Source of the DNA: Prevotella sp.
GTDB taxonomy: Bacteria; Bacteroidota; Bacteroidia; Bacteroidales; Bacteroidaceae
DNA length: 64,000 nt
NCBI GenBank assembly: GCA_017458125.1
Contig: JAFTGB010000041.1
Location: forward strand, 1-64,000
Reading direction: 5' to 3'
Numbering within the stretch: the first letter of the stretch is position 1; every line of letters begins with the position of its first letter. Both the position numbers and the translations under genes were made by a program. Shown here in pieces: positions 37,264 through 44,980 of the stretch. The notes beneath the pieces are model-generated. The model did no database searches, was not told the origin of the DNA, and saw only the letters and a program-made list of their open reading frames with translations.

Positions 37264-37299
37264 TTGGTGAATAGTACGGCGAGGCTTTTACTCGCCGTA
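37264..37299 (-). promoter_or_regulatory. Leader module without a gene behind it (scar)
   Basis: Box TTGGTGAATAG (37264-37274) and a 9-bp stem TACGGCGAG/CTCGCCGTA (37275-37299) follow the radC-like stop. The ATG at 37250 opens only four codons (MSKK), so the gene this module served has been lost. Confidence 0.6.
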
Positions 37300-37304
37300 T
37301 AAGA

Positions 37305-37997
37305 CTAAATCCTTCCGTTCTCATGATAGCTGTAGTAAGCCCCATCAGTCACAATAACATGGTCGGAGAAGTGGATGCGCATAACTTCGCATGCTTTCTT
37401 GATACTGTTCGTCAGGTCATCATCACACTTGCTTGGTCTTATGGAACCAGACGGGTGGTTGTGGCATACAGCAATGACGGTGGCGTTATTCAGAACAGCC
37501 TCCTTGATGATGATGCGAACGTCCACACACGTCTCAGAGATGCCTCCCTGTGACAATCTGAACTTCTTTATCAGTTTCCAATTATGATTCATGAGAATCA
37601 CCCAAAACTCTTCTTTCTCCAAGTCGGCCATGATAGGGTGCATCATATTATAAATGCGTACAGCCGTACACAAGTCTGGCTTTTCAACGGCCTGCTCTTC
37701 CTGACGGCGACGGCCAAGTTCGATAGCTGCTATAATCTTAGCAGCTTTCTGCTTGCCTACACCGTGCATGTACGTGAGCTTGTTAGGAGTCATCTTTGCC
37801 AGCTCTGATATACGATTGTTGCATTCCATAAGGATGCGACGTGCAAGTTCGACACTATTCTCTTTGTTGGAGCCAGCACCAAGAATGATAGAAAGCAACT
37901 CGGTATTGCTCAGAAACTCAGGATTAGCGTCAATCAGTTTGTTGGACGGAATATCTTCCGCTGCCCAACAGTTTACAGGTATAAAATCTCTTTTCAT
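37305..37997 (-). CDS. radC: RadC-family JAB/MPN-domain protein
   Basis: 230 aa. A helix-hairpin-helix region (LTYMHGVGKQKAAKIIAAIE) is followed by the RadC JAB domain with the HNHPSG motif, a later Asp (SKCDDDL) and FSDHVIVTDGAYYSYHENG. The metal-binding His-x-His...Asp set is complete. RadC-like proteins are common on phages and conjugative elements; their molecular role is not settled. Last intact gene of the small-gene array. Confidence 0.9.
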   Translation of the reverse strand: MKRDFIPVNCWAAEDIPSNKLIDANPEFLSNTELLSIILGAGSNKENSVELARRILMECNNRISELAKMTPNKLTYMHGVGKQKAAKIIAAIELGRRRQEEQAVEKPDLCTAVRIYNMMHPIMADLEKEEFWVILMNHNWKLIKKFRLSQGGISETCVDVRIIIKEAVLNNATVIAVCHNHPSGSIRPSKCDDDLTNSIKKACEVMRIHFSDHVIVTDGAYYSYHENGRI

Positions 37998-38010
37998 AAT
38001 GATGATGTTG

Positions 38011-38045
38011 TTTGGTTAATAAGGACCCGACGGAAAACCGTCGGG
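38011..38045 (-). promoter_or_regulatory. Leader module before the RadC-like gene
   Basis: Box TTTGGTTAATA (38011-38021) and a perfect 8-bp stem CCCGACGG/CCGTCGGG with an AAAA (plus) / TTTT (minus) loop (38026-38045). Confidence 0.65.
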
Positions 38046-38053
38046 AACAGAGA

Positions 38054-38716
38054 CTATGAGCATATCCTTTCGATGTTCTCCCGCTTCTTTGAGACCTTAA
38101 AGCGGTACACCCAACGGGCCTCAGAGTATTCGTTGTAATACTCAACGTTTCGTTCTTTCATGATTTGTTCAACCTGAGCAATGTGCTTTTCGGCACTGAA
38201 ATTGTAGAACAACCAGACACCAATACCGTATGTGGTGGGATAGACGTGGAAGCCGTTAAAACCTTTTTCCTTGCAGAGACGCTGCATGGCAATAGCGAAT
38301 TGTCCGTAGGTGCCTGCATATACCTTGCGGTCTTTCTCTACAAGCTTCAGAACGTACTCGACGGTGATTTGCTTTGATTTCACGTTTTCTTTCTTGACAA
38401 GCATCTGTTCGCCGTCGTGAGTGACGTACAGCGTATCGTACTCGTAGGGGTCGCAATGGCGTTCGATGATTTGGTCGCAGAACTTCTTGATGTACTCTTC
38501 GTACTCTGCAAGCGTCTCGTAGTTATAGCTGTAATATGCACCATCATTCTTTGGTGGATTCAGCTCCTTGCAAGAAGACTTGCTATATTCAAACCATCGT
38601 TTGTACTCTCTTTGCCATTGAGCCTGTTTGAACTCTTCGTAGGTTTCTTCGGGAAACCAACGAACGATGATACCCTGAGCTTTCAGGGCGTTGATAGTTT
38701 CTTTGCTGATTCTCAT
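38054..38716 (-). CDS. Prophage protein of unknown function (220 aa)
   Basis: No recognised domain. The N-terminal half is rich in Tyr, Glu and Lys; the C-terminal half (residues 125-210) alternates strands and helices (KVYAGTYGQFAIAMQRLCKE, GIGVWLFYNFSAEKHIAQVE). Its ATG overlaps the stop of the 61-aa gene before it (ATGA). Last of a five-gene coupled group. Confidence 0.7.
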   Translation of the reverse strand: MRISKETINALKAQGIIVRWFPEETYEEFKQAQWQREYKRWFEYSKSSCKELNPPKNDGAYYSYNYETLAEYEEYIKKFCDQIIERHCDPYEYDTLYVTHDGEQMLVKKENVKSKQITVEYVLKLVEKDRKVYAGTYGQFAIAMQRLCKEKGFNGFHVYPTTYGIGVWLFYNFSAEKHIAQVEQIMKERNVEYYNEYSEARWVYRFKVSKKRENIERICS

Positions 38717-38898
38717 AATAACTGAAATTTGGTTAGTTGATGGTTGTGGTGGCTATCATAGCCACATACACAACCTAAAGAGACGAGAAACGGACAGGAA
38801 CGGGTGGCGGGTCCAATCTTATTGCCATTATAATACGCACCAACACTACGACCACCATATTCGTCACTACCCTCATTAAACTCAACATCATTGTTCAT
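38713..38898 (-). CDS. Small Gly/Tyr/His-containing protein (61 aa)
   Basis: Overlaps its neighbours by 4 nt on both sides (ATGA at 38895-38898 and at 38713-38716), which is strong evidence that it is a real gene. Composition is odd: DEYGGRSVGAYYNGNKIGP, three cysteines and a DSHHNHQ segment. Function unknown. Confidence 0.6.
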   Translation of the reverse strand: MNNDVEFNEGSDEYGGRSVGAYYNGNKIGPATRSCPFLVSLGCVCGYDSHHNHQLTKFQLL

Positions 38899-39317
38899 GC
38901 CATCATATATATATGGGAATGAACAGATAAATCACTTGAGTCTCTTTTAGACCCTTTATAAACAATTTTAATCGCTGAAATAGGTATCGGAATATCATAA
39001 GCAAGACACCCTTTCATTGATTTATCTGGGTCTCTGAATATATGTTTTTTATCTAATTGCGAAACATCAACTGCGTAAATATCATCATCGTAAGTTGAAT
39101 CATATTCACCATTATTAACTGTATTATGGTCATATAAGAAAACGTAAGGTTTTAAATCTTCTCTGTCACCCCAATGTGCTTTATATGAATCGCCAACAGA
39201 AGGAATTAACCCGTTTTTCATAATAGACTGTCTAACAGCAATAGGTGCTTTATGATAAAGAAGTCTGGGAAGCTTATGTCTAATGGTTTCTGTTAATTTG
39301 ATTATTGATTTTCTCAT
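38895..39317 (-). CDS. Prophage protein, possible ADP-ribosyltransferase-like fold (140 aa)
   Basis: I use ATG 39317, one nucleotide after the previous stop, rather than 39341. The layout LLYHKAPIAVRQSIMKNGLI ... KPYVFLYDHN ... DDDIYAVDVSQLD ... IPISAIKIVYKGS resembles small ART/KptA-like proteins of phages (an H near the N-terminus, an [F/L]LY strand, a late acidic segment). This is a by-eye resemblance only. It may modify a host target or be a structural protein instead. Confidence 0.5.
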   Translation of the reverse strand: MRKSIIKLTETIRHKLPRLLYHKAPIAVRQSIMKNGLIPSVGDSYKAHWGDREDLKPYVFLYDHNTVNNGEYDSTYDDDIYAVDVSQLDKKHIFRDPDKSMKGCLAYDIPIPISAIKIVYKGSKRDSSDLSVHSHIYMMA

Positions 39318-39318
39318 A

Positions 39319-39525
39319 CTATTTTTTGATATTTGGGTCAACTTCTATGTTATTGCCATCTTTAATAGCCATAGCATGACCATTTTTCACAAGTTTTGGA
39401 GATACCACATCGAAACGTTCAAGTGGGATGCGGTCAACACGCAGGGATTCTTCAAGAATCTTACGACTGCCCGCATCCGTTGGATAGAAGTAGCCATTGA
39501 TAAGCTGCAAGCGGATGATTGCCAT
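39319..39525 (-). CDS. Small prophage protein (68 aa)
   Basis: Start ATG 39525 (MAIIRLQLINGYFYPTDAG), 4 nt after the previous stop. No recognised domain. The C-terminus is basic and polar. The longer frame to 39609 would overlap the 176-aa gene. Confidence 0.6.
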   Translation of the reverse strand: MAIIRLQLINGYFYPTDAGSRKILEESLRVDRIPLERFDVVSPKLVKNGHAMAIKDGNNIEVDPNIKK

Positions 39526-39529
39526 AATC

Positions 39530-40060
39530 CTACTTCTTTGGTATTCCCATACTCTCGGCAATGATGTCGAGTGAAACCCAAAAGAGTTGTTCGCAATAAT
39601 CATCACCAAGTTTGTCAGCGAGATGCTGCATCATCTTATCATCCACGTTGGACGTGTCGAAGCCTTGCTGTTCAAGGTCTTCACGGCTAAGTTGAGAGAT
39701 GGAGAAAGAATCTTGTGAGAACGAGCGGACAGGAATAGAGTCTGTGATAAACTCGATGTTACCATAGGCAATATCGTCAATCTTGATTTCAGAAGGATAG
39801 TCCTCTTCGACCAATACGCTGCCTAATATTGTGAGGTGGTCATTCTCGTCAAGGCTTACCGCATGGATGCGAACATCATACGGGCCACTGTCAGAGTGAA
39901 CACACACAAATGGCATATCGTTGCCTGTAGCACCCTCTCCGGTGTAGTCAGGCCCGAAATGAGCCGCACCACCAAAGTTCTTTAACTTCTCTTTCAGTTC
40001 ACTGATTTCACGCTGCTTGATTTCCTCATAGCAGGCGTAGATAGATTTGTCGTTGTTCAT
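39530..40060 (-). CDS. Prophage protein of unknown function (176 aa)
   Basis: Acidic protein, no membrane segment. It contains HFGPDYTGEGATGNDMPFV and a C-terminal helix DDKMMQHLADKLGDDYCEQL. Preceded by a stem-loop module (40089-40110). First gene of the five-gene coupled group down to 38054. Confidence 0.65.
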   Translation of the reverse strand: MNNDKSIYACYEEIKQREISELKEKLKNFGGAAHFGPDYTGEGATGNDMPFVCVHSDSGPYDVRIHAVSLDENDHLTILGSVLVEEDYPSEIKIDDIAYGNIEFITDSIPVRSFSQDSFSISQLSREDLEQQGFDTSNVDDKMMQHLADKLGDDYCEQLFWVSLDIIAESMGIPKK

Positions 40061-40119
40061 ATTCTGATGTTTTATAAGTTGGTGGTGAGCCTTGCAGAAA
40101 TCCGCAAGGCACGATAAGA

Positions 40120-40338
40120 CTAACTGTAGAGTTCAACCGTCATAACGGAACGGCCAAGTTGTTTGTGTTCCATTTGTCGCTGTTGTGTCTCACGTACCCA
40201 AGCATTGGTGCCGGGGTGCGTGGTACGCCAAATCTGACAAAATAGGTCGGCACATTCTCGGTCTTGAAATTCAATCACGGTGTCAGTATCCGTATTGCCT
40301 GATTCGCAGACGGCTTCGTACTTGATGATACGCTTCAT
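40120..40338 (-). CDS. Small prophage protein (72 aa)
   Basis: Starts 2 nt after the preceding stop. Sequence MKRIIKYEAVCESGNTDTDT... has a beta-hairpin then helix appearance (ECADLFCQIWRTTHPGTNAW). Function unknown. Confidence 0.6.
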   Translation of the reverse strand: MKRIIKYEAVCESGNTDTDTVIEFQDRECADLFCQIWRTTHPGTNAWVRETQQRQMEHKQLGRSVMTVELYS

Positions 40339-40340
40339 AG

Positions 40341-40544
40341 TCAGCTGATTTCATCAATATTGATTCCGTATTCACGGAAAAGGCCATACCATTGTGCATA
40401 GGTGTAAATTCCATACTTGCGCCTGCATTCATTAACATCAGAATTGATGCGAAGCGTTGCAATGGATAGCAGTTCACTATAATGTGAAGCGGTTGCAATT
40501 ACATCGACCTGCTTCACCAATAATTCTTTCAGTCTGTTGCTCAT
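40341..40544 (-). CDS. Small prophage protein (67 aa)
   Basis: Helical, with a RINSDVNECRRKYGIYTYAQ segment; no family recognised. Preceded by the module at 40558-40590 and followed 2 nt later by the 72-aa gene. Confidence 0.6.
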   Translation of the reverse strand: MSNRLKELLVKQVDVIATASHYSELLSIATLRINSDVNECRRKYGIYTYAQWYGLFREYGINIDEIS

Positions 40545-40579
40545 AACTATGTGGGTATTGGTTAATAGTACTCTCCGTG

Positions 40580-41098
40580 TTACTGGAGAGCAAGAGACTG
40601 TTCGTAGAGGTTGATAGGATAATTGAAATGCAGGAAGTTGTGCGTGTTGCCCAGCACAACAACGTAGAGAGTCCTGTTCAATGCCTGTAAGGCTGACATG
40701 ATGGTAGTACCCGTGTCGAGAACGTTATCTATGAGGATTGGGATAACGTCTGACGGAACGTCCATAGTGGTAGAGAAATCCATTGTACGCATACTGTCAA
40801 TGCCATAGCGTAGCTTTCTGAGATACTGAGTCATGTGTGGCTTGCACTTGAGGCAATCCATTACACGTACTCCCGTCAGCTCAGAGATACGTTCAGCGAG
40901 AACCTTGGTATAAAGAGCGACACCTGTACGTCCGGGAACAGGAACGATAACGCACCGCTCGTCGGCGATACACGACACAAGATGTGCCATGTAACAAGCT
41001 GCACGACTGATGCTGCTGTCGTTTCCATCCTTCACTTGGTGAGCGAGGAAACGGACAGAGTTATAGTCGGCAAACGAATAGACGTTTAACTTTGCCAT
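40580..41098 (-). CDS. Phosphoribosyltransferase-like protein
   Basis: 172 aa from ATG 41098, which lies at the usual distance from the leader box (TTGGTTAATAG, 41111-41121); the longer frame to 41266 crosses that module. The PRPP-binding loop IPILIDNVLDTGTTIMSALQ is clear, and CVIVPVPGRTGVALY is the N-terminal PRTase segment. No hood domain identifies a base. It could salvage a purine or pyrimidine base or nucleotide for phage DNA synthesis, or modify another substrate. Confidence 0.75.
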   Translation of the reverse strand: MAKLNVYSFADYNSVRFLAHQVKDGNDSSISRAACYMAHLVSCIADERCVIVPVPGRTGVALYTKVLAERISELTGVRVMDCLKCKPHMTQYLRKLRYGIDSMRTMDFSTTMDVPSDVIPILIDNVLDTGTTIMSALQALNRTLYVVVLGNTHNFLHFNYPINLYEQSLALQ

Positions 41099-41145
41099 AA
41101 TCTTGTGTAGTTGGTTAATAGAAGGGAATGTGCGTCCACATTCCC

Positions 41146-41577
41146 CAAAAGACTTTTTTGCCAATTCCAACACGAAATTTCGTGAAGAGTTTTTCCATGG
41201 CTTACGCTTCGCATTATCGTCCAATGGTAGCCTTTGTTTTTCTTTGGAAGTTGTGGTCTTCCGCACCCGCTCCCTTGAGGCTCGGTGGGCTGCCCTGCTT
41301 TTCCTTCATCAGCCGATGTTACTCACTTGGTGGTTGCATACCCCCACTGCCTTTACGTCCCTAAGTGGCATCGACGTGTTTTATGCCTCTTTTCTTTGAG
41401 CCGCCTGCCGCACACGATTGTACTTCTCATTGGTGACACAGGACCGCACCACGTGGTTTCAGGCCGGTACATGGTGGAGAACTGACCTCGGTTGTTACGT
41501 CATCAGAACCTTTCGCGCCCACTAAATGGCAACTGACAGGCGTGGGCACCTGCAGCGAACAAAACTTGGTTTGTTGT
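41146..41577. other. Gene-poor stretch inside the array, probably a decayed gene
   Basis: Modules exist on both sides (41124-41145 and 41578-41596), but there is no intact gene between them. The only minus-strand frames are short and Arg/Cys/Pro-rich (for example 39 codons from the ATG complementary to 41451-41453). Base composition is more GC-rich than the array. Either a broken gene or a structured RNA. Confidence 0.4.
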
Positions 41578-41603
41578 GCCGTGTCCTTTGCACGGCTTTA
41601 AGA

Positions 41604-41747
41604 CTAAAAATGTTTCAACCAATCGGGCTTGAACAGACGCACAAGCCCAAGACAGACGAGGTAGATTCCGAGGATGACAAACAGCCACCATCCGAAATAG
41701 AGGACACAGAGGATGGCAATCCAGAACCATTTGGCCAGTTCGTTCAT
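41604..41747 (-). CDS. Small membrane protein (47 aa)
   Basis: ATG 41747 overlaps the TGA of the upstream gene (ATGA), TAG at 41604-41606. Residues 8-37 are one or two hydrophobic segments (WIAILCVLYFGWWLFVILGI, YLVCLGLV), ending RLFKPDWLKHF. An inner-membrane microprotein of unknown role. Confidence 0.65.
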   Translation of the reverse strand: MNELAKWFWIAILCVLYFGWWLFVILGIYLVCLGLVRLFKPDWLKHF

Positions 41748-42064
41748 GCCACGTAGCTCTTGAAGTTAACCTTCTTGAAGGAACGCCATGCCTGAGCCTC
41801 AGTATCAAAGTACGTTACGAGGTCAGGGTTTGGTTCCTTGGAAGGCTGACTTGTCACATGAGCAATGACAACTTCATGCTGAAGCGTACCGAAAGCCTGT
41901 CGTGTTGTTCCGTCCTTCTTGAGGTAGAAGAACTCCACCACGCTGTCACACATTTCACGTACACACTCGGCAATCTGCTTTGCCTGCTCTTCACACTCAG
42001 CCATTGGTCGGCCTGTCACTTCGTGGATGCGCTTAGCATCTTTTTCTACTGCATTTGTTTCCAT
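41744..42064 (-). CDS. DUF2693-like (SH3 beta-barrel) prophage protein
   Basis: 106 aa. An N-terminal helix is followed by VEFFYLKKDGTTRQAFGTLQ, VVIAHVTSQ and YFDTEAQAWRSFKKVNFKS, the pattern of the small beta-barrel DUF2693 proteins carried by Bacteroidetes phages and conjugative elements. Role unknown. Overlaps the 47-aa membrane protein gene by 4 nt. Confidence 0.7.
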   Translation of the reverse strand: METNAVEKDAKRIHEVTGRPMAECEEQAKQIAECVREMCDSVVEFFYLKKDGTTRQAFGTLQHEVVIAHVTSQPSKEPNPDLVTYFDTEAQAWRSFKKVNFKSYVA

Positions 42065-42117
42065 ATTCCTATAAGTTTAGGGGTTAATAGTGCTTTGGGC
42101 GATTGTCGCCCGAAAGC

Positions 42118-42609
42118 TTAGAGATTGAGCATCTTGTCAAGCCAAGTCGATTCGTCTAAGATGTCTGCCATGGCATAATAGTATTTGCCCGTGGCTTTGT
42201 TGTAGAGATACTGACCGAAGAAAGACATTGTTGTGCATTCTCCAATAAAGAACATGGAATAACGCTCGTTGTTATGCCATTTCTTTGGTGGCAGAACGTT
42301 TAGAGCGTAGTCATATTCTTCCTGTGTAATCTCCTTTGGCTCTTTGCTCAGCCACTTCTCACGCTGCAGCTTTTTGTACTCTTCCCATGTGACGGCACGA
42401 AAGCCGGACTCGAGAACTTTCTTAACTTTGTCGAGTTGCCCCTGCCAATATTCTGCATTGTCAGGATATTCCACAAGATGACTCTCGTAGCATTTCTTAT
42501 CTCGCTCGTAGTACTCTTTAGCTCGCTCGATGTTTGCACTAACTTCTGATTCCTTACAGTTAGTGAAGCACTCAGCGTAAGCATTGTCGATAATCATTAA
42601 ATCTTCCAT
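42118..42609 (-). CDS. DUF1419-like prophage protein
   Basis: 163 aa. A helical N-terminal half (about 20-95, with Glu/Lys-rich helices) and a C-terminal part KKWHNNERYSMFFIGECTTM, FGQYLYNKATGKYYYAMADI that recalls DUF1419. Function unknown. Confidence 0.6.
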   Translation of the reverse strand: MEDLMIIDNAYAECFTNCKESEVSANIERAKEYYERDKKCYESHLVEYPDNAEYWQGQLDKVKKVLESGFRAVTWEEYKKLQREKWLSKEPKEITQEEYDYALNVLPPKKWHNNERYSMFFIGECTTMSFFGQYLYNKATGKYYYAMADILDESTWLDKMLNL

Positions 42610-42672
42610 AATCTGTGTAATTTAGAATTTATCGTACTCTCTACGTTTTGTAAGACCGTAGGGAGTGAGAGG

Positions 42673-43215
42673 TTAGAACGGCATCTTGTCGCAGGCTTTC
42701 TGCAACTTTTCCAGATAGGCTTCGTAGTCTTCGTAATGATCTTTCACGTTGTCGAACGGGACTTTTTTCTCTTTTCTTTGTTCGTCGGATAAATCTCGCC
42801 ACCATATCAGAACATTCTCGTTGATGTCGAAGTTGTCAATGTACTCTTGCAGATTCTTTTTCCGTATCTTGTCAAGCGAGATAATCATGTCTTCGCCTGC
42901 ATCGGTATAGCACTCAAGTTCTCCGTTGCCTTGTGATGTGATGTCTAAGTCTTCAAGATAGAGTTCGTTGATGTAGTCTCTCCACGGTTCTTCATCAATC
43001 GTGAGCTTACCTAAATCTCCATCCCATTCTACATCACAGAAATGACTTCCGTTCAAGTCATAGACAGAAACGGTGAATCCGATTGTTCCATAGGAACAGA
43101 ACAATGGCTGTGTCTCGATTTCACGACCATACCATGAATTTCTTCTTCTGTAATTCTCGTCGTTGAATCTGTCTTCGAGAATTGCCTTGCATAGTCTGAT
43201 TAAATACTTTTCCAT
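42673..43215 (-). CDS. Prophage protein of unknown function (180 aa)
   Basis: A beta-rich N-terminal half (SYGTIGFTVSVYDLNGSHFC) and an acidic helical C-terminus (DHYEDYEAYLEKLQKACDKM). Flanked by modules on both sides. Reading on past its TAA, the same frame stays open 16 more codons through the following stem-loop and ends in EYDKF. Confidence 0.6.
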   Translation of the reverse strand: MEKYLIRLCKAILEDRFNDENYRRRNSWYGREIETQPLFCSYGTIGFTVSVYDLNGSHFCDVEWDGDLGKLTIDEEPWRDYINELYLEDLDITSQGNGELECYTDAGEDMIISLDKIRKKNLQEYIDNFDINENVLIWWRDLSDEQRKEKKVPFDNVKDHYEDYEAYLEKLQKACDKMPF

Positions 43216-43268
43216 AATCTTTGAATTTTGGGTGAATAGTAAAGAGTCGGGTTGCTAAGCCCAACTCT

Positions 43269-43490
43269 TTAAAGAAGTTCTACGCTCTTATATCCTCGAT
43301 GTGGAAAGACCTCAACCTCGTAGATAATGGTTGCAGCAGTCGAAGCATTGTTTTCACGAAAACCTTTGCAGTCAACACCACTCTTCAGAATGGCCTTTGC
43401 GAAGTCAAGGCCAGAAACTTTCCCCTTGCCTTTGATAAGGTAGCCAAAATTGCAGATAACTTCTGACGTTGGAATGAAAGTACTAAACAT
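43269..43490 (-). CDS. Small prophage protein (73 aa)
   Basis: Sequence includes NFGYLIKGKGKVSGLDFAKA and a beta-rich C-terminus (ATIIYEVEVFPHRGYKSVEL). No family recognised. The preceding leader diverges from the box consensus, but a good stem is present (43517-43544). Confidence 0.5.
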   Translation of the reverse strand: MFSTFIPTSEVICNFGYLIKGKGKVSGLDFAKAILKSGVDCKGFRENNASTAATIIYEVEVFPHRGYKSVELL

Positions 43491-43553
43491 AATCGTAATT
43501 TATAATAGTTATTGTAGTGGCTGTGAAGATTGGTTCACAACCACCAAAGAGAG

Positions 43554-43808
43554 TCAGATGTTGGCGTAGATGTTCTTTGCATCTTTTTCAATCTGCTTTT
43601 TGTACCGAGAGAATTGTGAGGGCTGAAACTCTCTCATTTCTTCTTTTAGCAGAGCCAGCATGATGGCGGTTGGCAGAACGTAGTTGTCTTCATAGGCAGG
43701 AAGGTTTACCGCTCCACTTAAAAAGACTTTCTCAATGTTCTTGCGCATACGGTCAGCACTTCGTCTGATAAGTTCGCGCGTCTTCTTTCTTGCTTCTTTC
43801 TTTGTCAT
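43554..43808 (-). CDS. Small basic helical prophage protein (84 aa)
   Basis: Start ATG 43808 (MTKKEARKKTRELIRRSADR), just behind the box TTGGTTAATA (43821-43830). Basic amphipathic helices, then NYVLPTAIMLALLKEEMREF. Could bind nucleic acid; function unknown. Confidence 0.6.
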   Translation of the reverse strand: MTKKEARKKTRELIRRSADRMRKNIEKVFLSGAVNLPAYEDNYVLPTAIMLALLKEEMREFQPSQFSRYKKQIEKDAKNIYANI

Positions 43809-43863
43809 AACTGAATAGGATTGGTTAATATACTTCGCAGGGGTGTTGCGCCATGCAAAGTGT

Positions 43864-44304
43864 TTAGACTGCAAATTTCTTCTCGTACTCAATAATCTCT
43901 TCCCAAGAGATCCATTCGGGCTTGAGGTCTTCGGGGAACTTCTTCCAGATTTCTTTCATGCTCTCAATGGTCTGCTTGATGGTTGAGCAATGTGCTCGGT
44001 TGAAGTGTTCGGCAGAGTTGTAGTATTTGCAATCTGCCTGCATCCGAGAAAGCATCATGTAATCCTGGCGAAACCAACGCATGCGCTTTTCTTTCTCCGT
44101 GAAAGGATTCGTTATTACTATGTTACACGTTATCGGAAAGTCCGGCTCTCCGTCAGGTTCTAATGGTGGCGATAACCGATACACCACTGATGGCGAATCT
44201 GGAACAGGACTCTGAAAATCGTCAACGTAATACTTACCTTCCTTGTCTTGATAGAGATTGCCGCTCATGTGTTCGCCTACTCTTGTAAGTTCTAAAGTCT
44301 TCAT
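43864..44304 (-). CDS. Prophage protein of unknown function (146 aa)
   Basis: Start ATG 44304 (MKTLELTRVGEHMSGNLYQD), 10 nt behind the box at 44315-44326; the longer frame crosses the module. Middle part SVVYRLSPPLEPDGEPDFP, C-terminal helices with IESMKEIWKKFPEDLKPEWI. No domain recognised. Confidence 0.65.
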   Translation of the reverse strand: MKTLELTRVGEHMSGNLYQDKEGKYYVDDFQSPVPDSPSVVYRLSPPLEPDGEPDFPITCNIVITNPFTEKEKRMRWFRQDYMMLSRMQADCKYYNSAEHFNRAHCSTIKQTIESMKEIWKKFPEDLKPEWISWEEIIEYEKKFAV

Positions 44305-44314
44305 ACGTACAATA

Positions 44315-44341
44315 TTTGGTGAATAGTGCTCCCGAAGGAGC
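44315..44341 (-). promoter_or_regulatory. Leader module with a UUCG tetraloop hairpin
   Basis: Box TTTGGTGAATAG (44315-44326) and stem GCTCC/GGAGC (44328-44341). On the minus strand the loop reads TTCG closed by C-G, the extra-stable RNA tetraloop; on the plus strand it would be CGAA. This favours folding in minus-strand RNA. Confidence 0.7.
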
Positions 44342-44347
44342 GAGAGA

Positions 44348-44518
44348 CTACAGCCTGCCAAAATGTGCATCAGCAGCACGCTTAGCAGACAGACAACTGC
44401 CATAGCCGGAGGCATGGACCAACATTTTCCCGTCATTTTGGACTGTGCCAACATGCCAGTTAGGACGGCCAAACGTCGTTGGCTCGTTCCAAATGGAATA
44501 ACCTTTGTACTTTACCAT
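44348..44518 (-). CDS. Small prophage protein (56 aa)
   Basis: ATG 44518, TAG 44348-44350. Sequence MVKYKGYSIWNEPTTFGRPN, then a short helix SCLSAKRAADAHFGRL. Third of a tight three-gene group (44690-44532 before it, 13-nt gap). It looks like a small beta-sheet domain related in layout to the 52-aa protein upstream. Confidence 0.6.
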   Translation of the reverse strand: MVKYKGYSIWNEPTTFGRPNWHVGTVQNDGKMLVHASGYGSCLSAKRAADAHFGRL

Positions 44519-44531
44519 AGCGCATCAGAGA

Positions 44532-44690
44532 TTACTTGAATTTTACTCTTCGTTCAACAACGAACTTACCTTTGTTTGCTGCCTTACCTTTGTCGATAGC
44601 TTCACTCCGTGAGTCACTTTCTCCAATGAAGTAACGGCCCCACATCGGATTGTCCGTAAATGTGAGCCACTTGACCTTACCCTTTGGCAT
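44532..44690 (-). CDS. Small prophage protein (52 aa)
   Basis: Start ATG 44690 (MPKGKVKWLTFTDNPMWGRY), 2 nt after the previous stop. Residues 25-40 (SRSEAIDKGKAANKGKFVVE) form a helix-strand end. A beta-beta-alpha-beta layout similar to the next gene suggests a shared small fold. Confidence 0.6.
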   Translation of the reverse strand: MPKGKVKWLTFTDNPMWGRYFIGESDSRSEAIDKGKAANKGKFVVERRVKFK

Positions 44691-44692
44691 AG

Positions 44693-44932
44693 CTATTGCT
44701 CTTTGATTCTGAAAAGAGAACAACGTACCTTGGTCTGAATGATTACCATGTCAGGAACGAGGCCGTTGAGATTGCTCACATCGTACACCTTACCCATCCG
44801 GGACTCGTAGCGTGTACTCTCAGAGGTAAAAATCTGCGCCCAATAAAGACGCTGCTTAGCGAACGCACAAAGATGCTCCAAGTTGCCAGCTGAGCCGACA
44901 AGATGAAGATTTGACCTTAATAATTTCTCCAT
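44693..44932 (-). CDS. Small prophage protein (79 aa)
   Basis: Start ATG 44932 (MEKLLRSNLHLVGSAGNLEH), 11 nt behind the box at 44944-44955. Contains FAKQRLYWAQIFTSESTRYE and GLVPDMVIIQTKVRC. No family recognised. Confidence 0.6.
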   Translation of the reverse strand: MEKLLRSNLHLVGSAGNLEHLCAFAKQRLYWAQIFTSESTRYESRMGKVYDVSNLNGLVPDMVIIQTKVRCSLFRIKEQ

Positions 44933-44980
44933 ATTCTTTGATATTTGGTGAATAGCGGAGCCTTTCAAGACTCCCGAAGG

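Noticed and set aside
41099-41266. N-terminal extension of the phosphoribosyltransferase
   Set aside because: It would run through the leader module (41111-41145), and the ATG at 41098 has the standard distance to the box.
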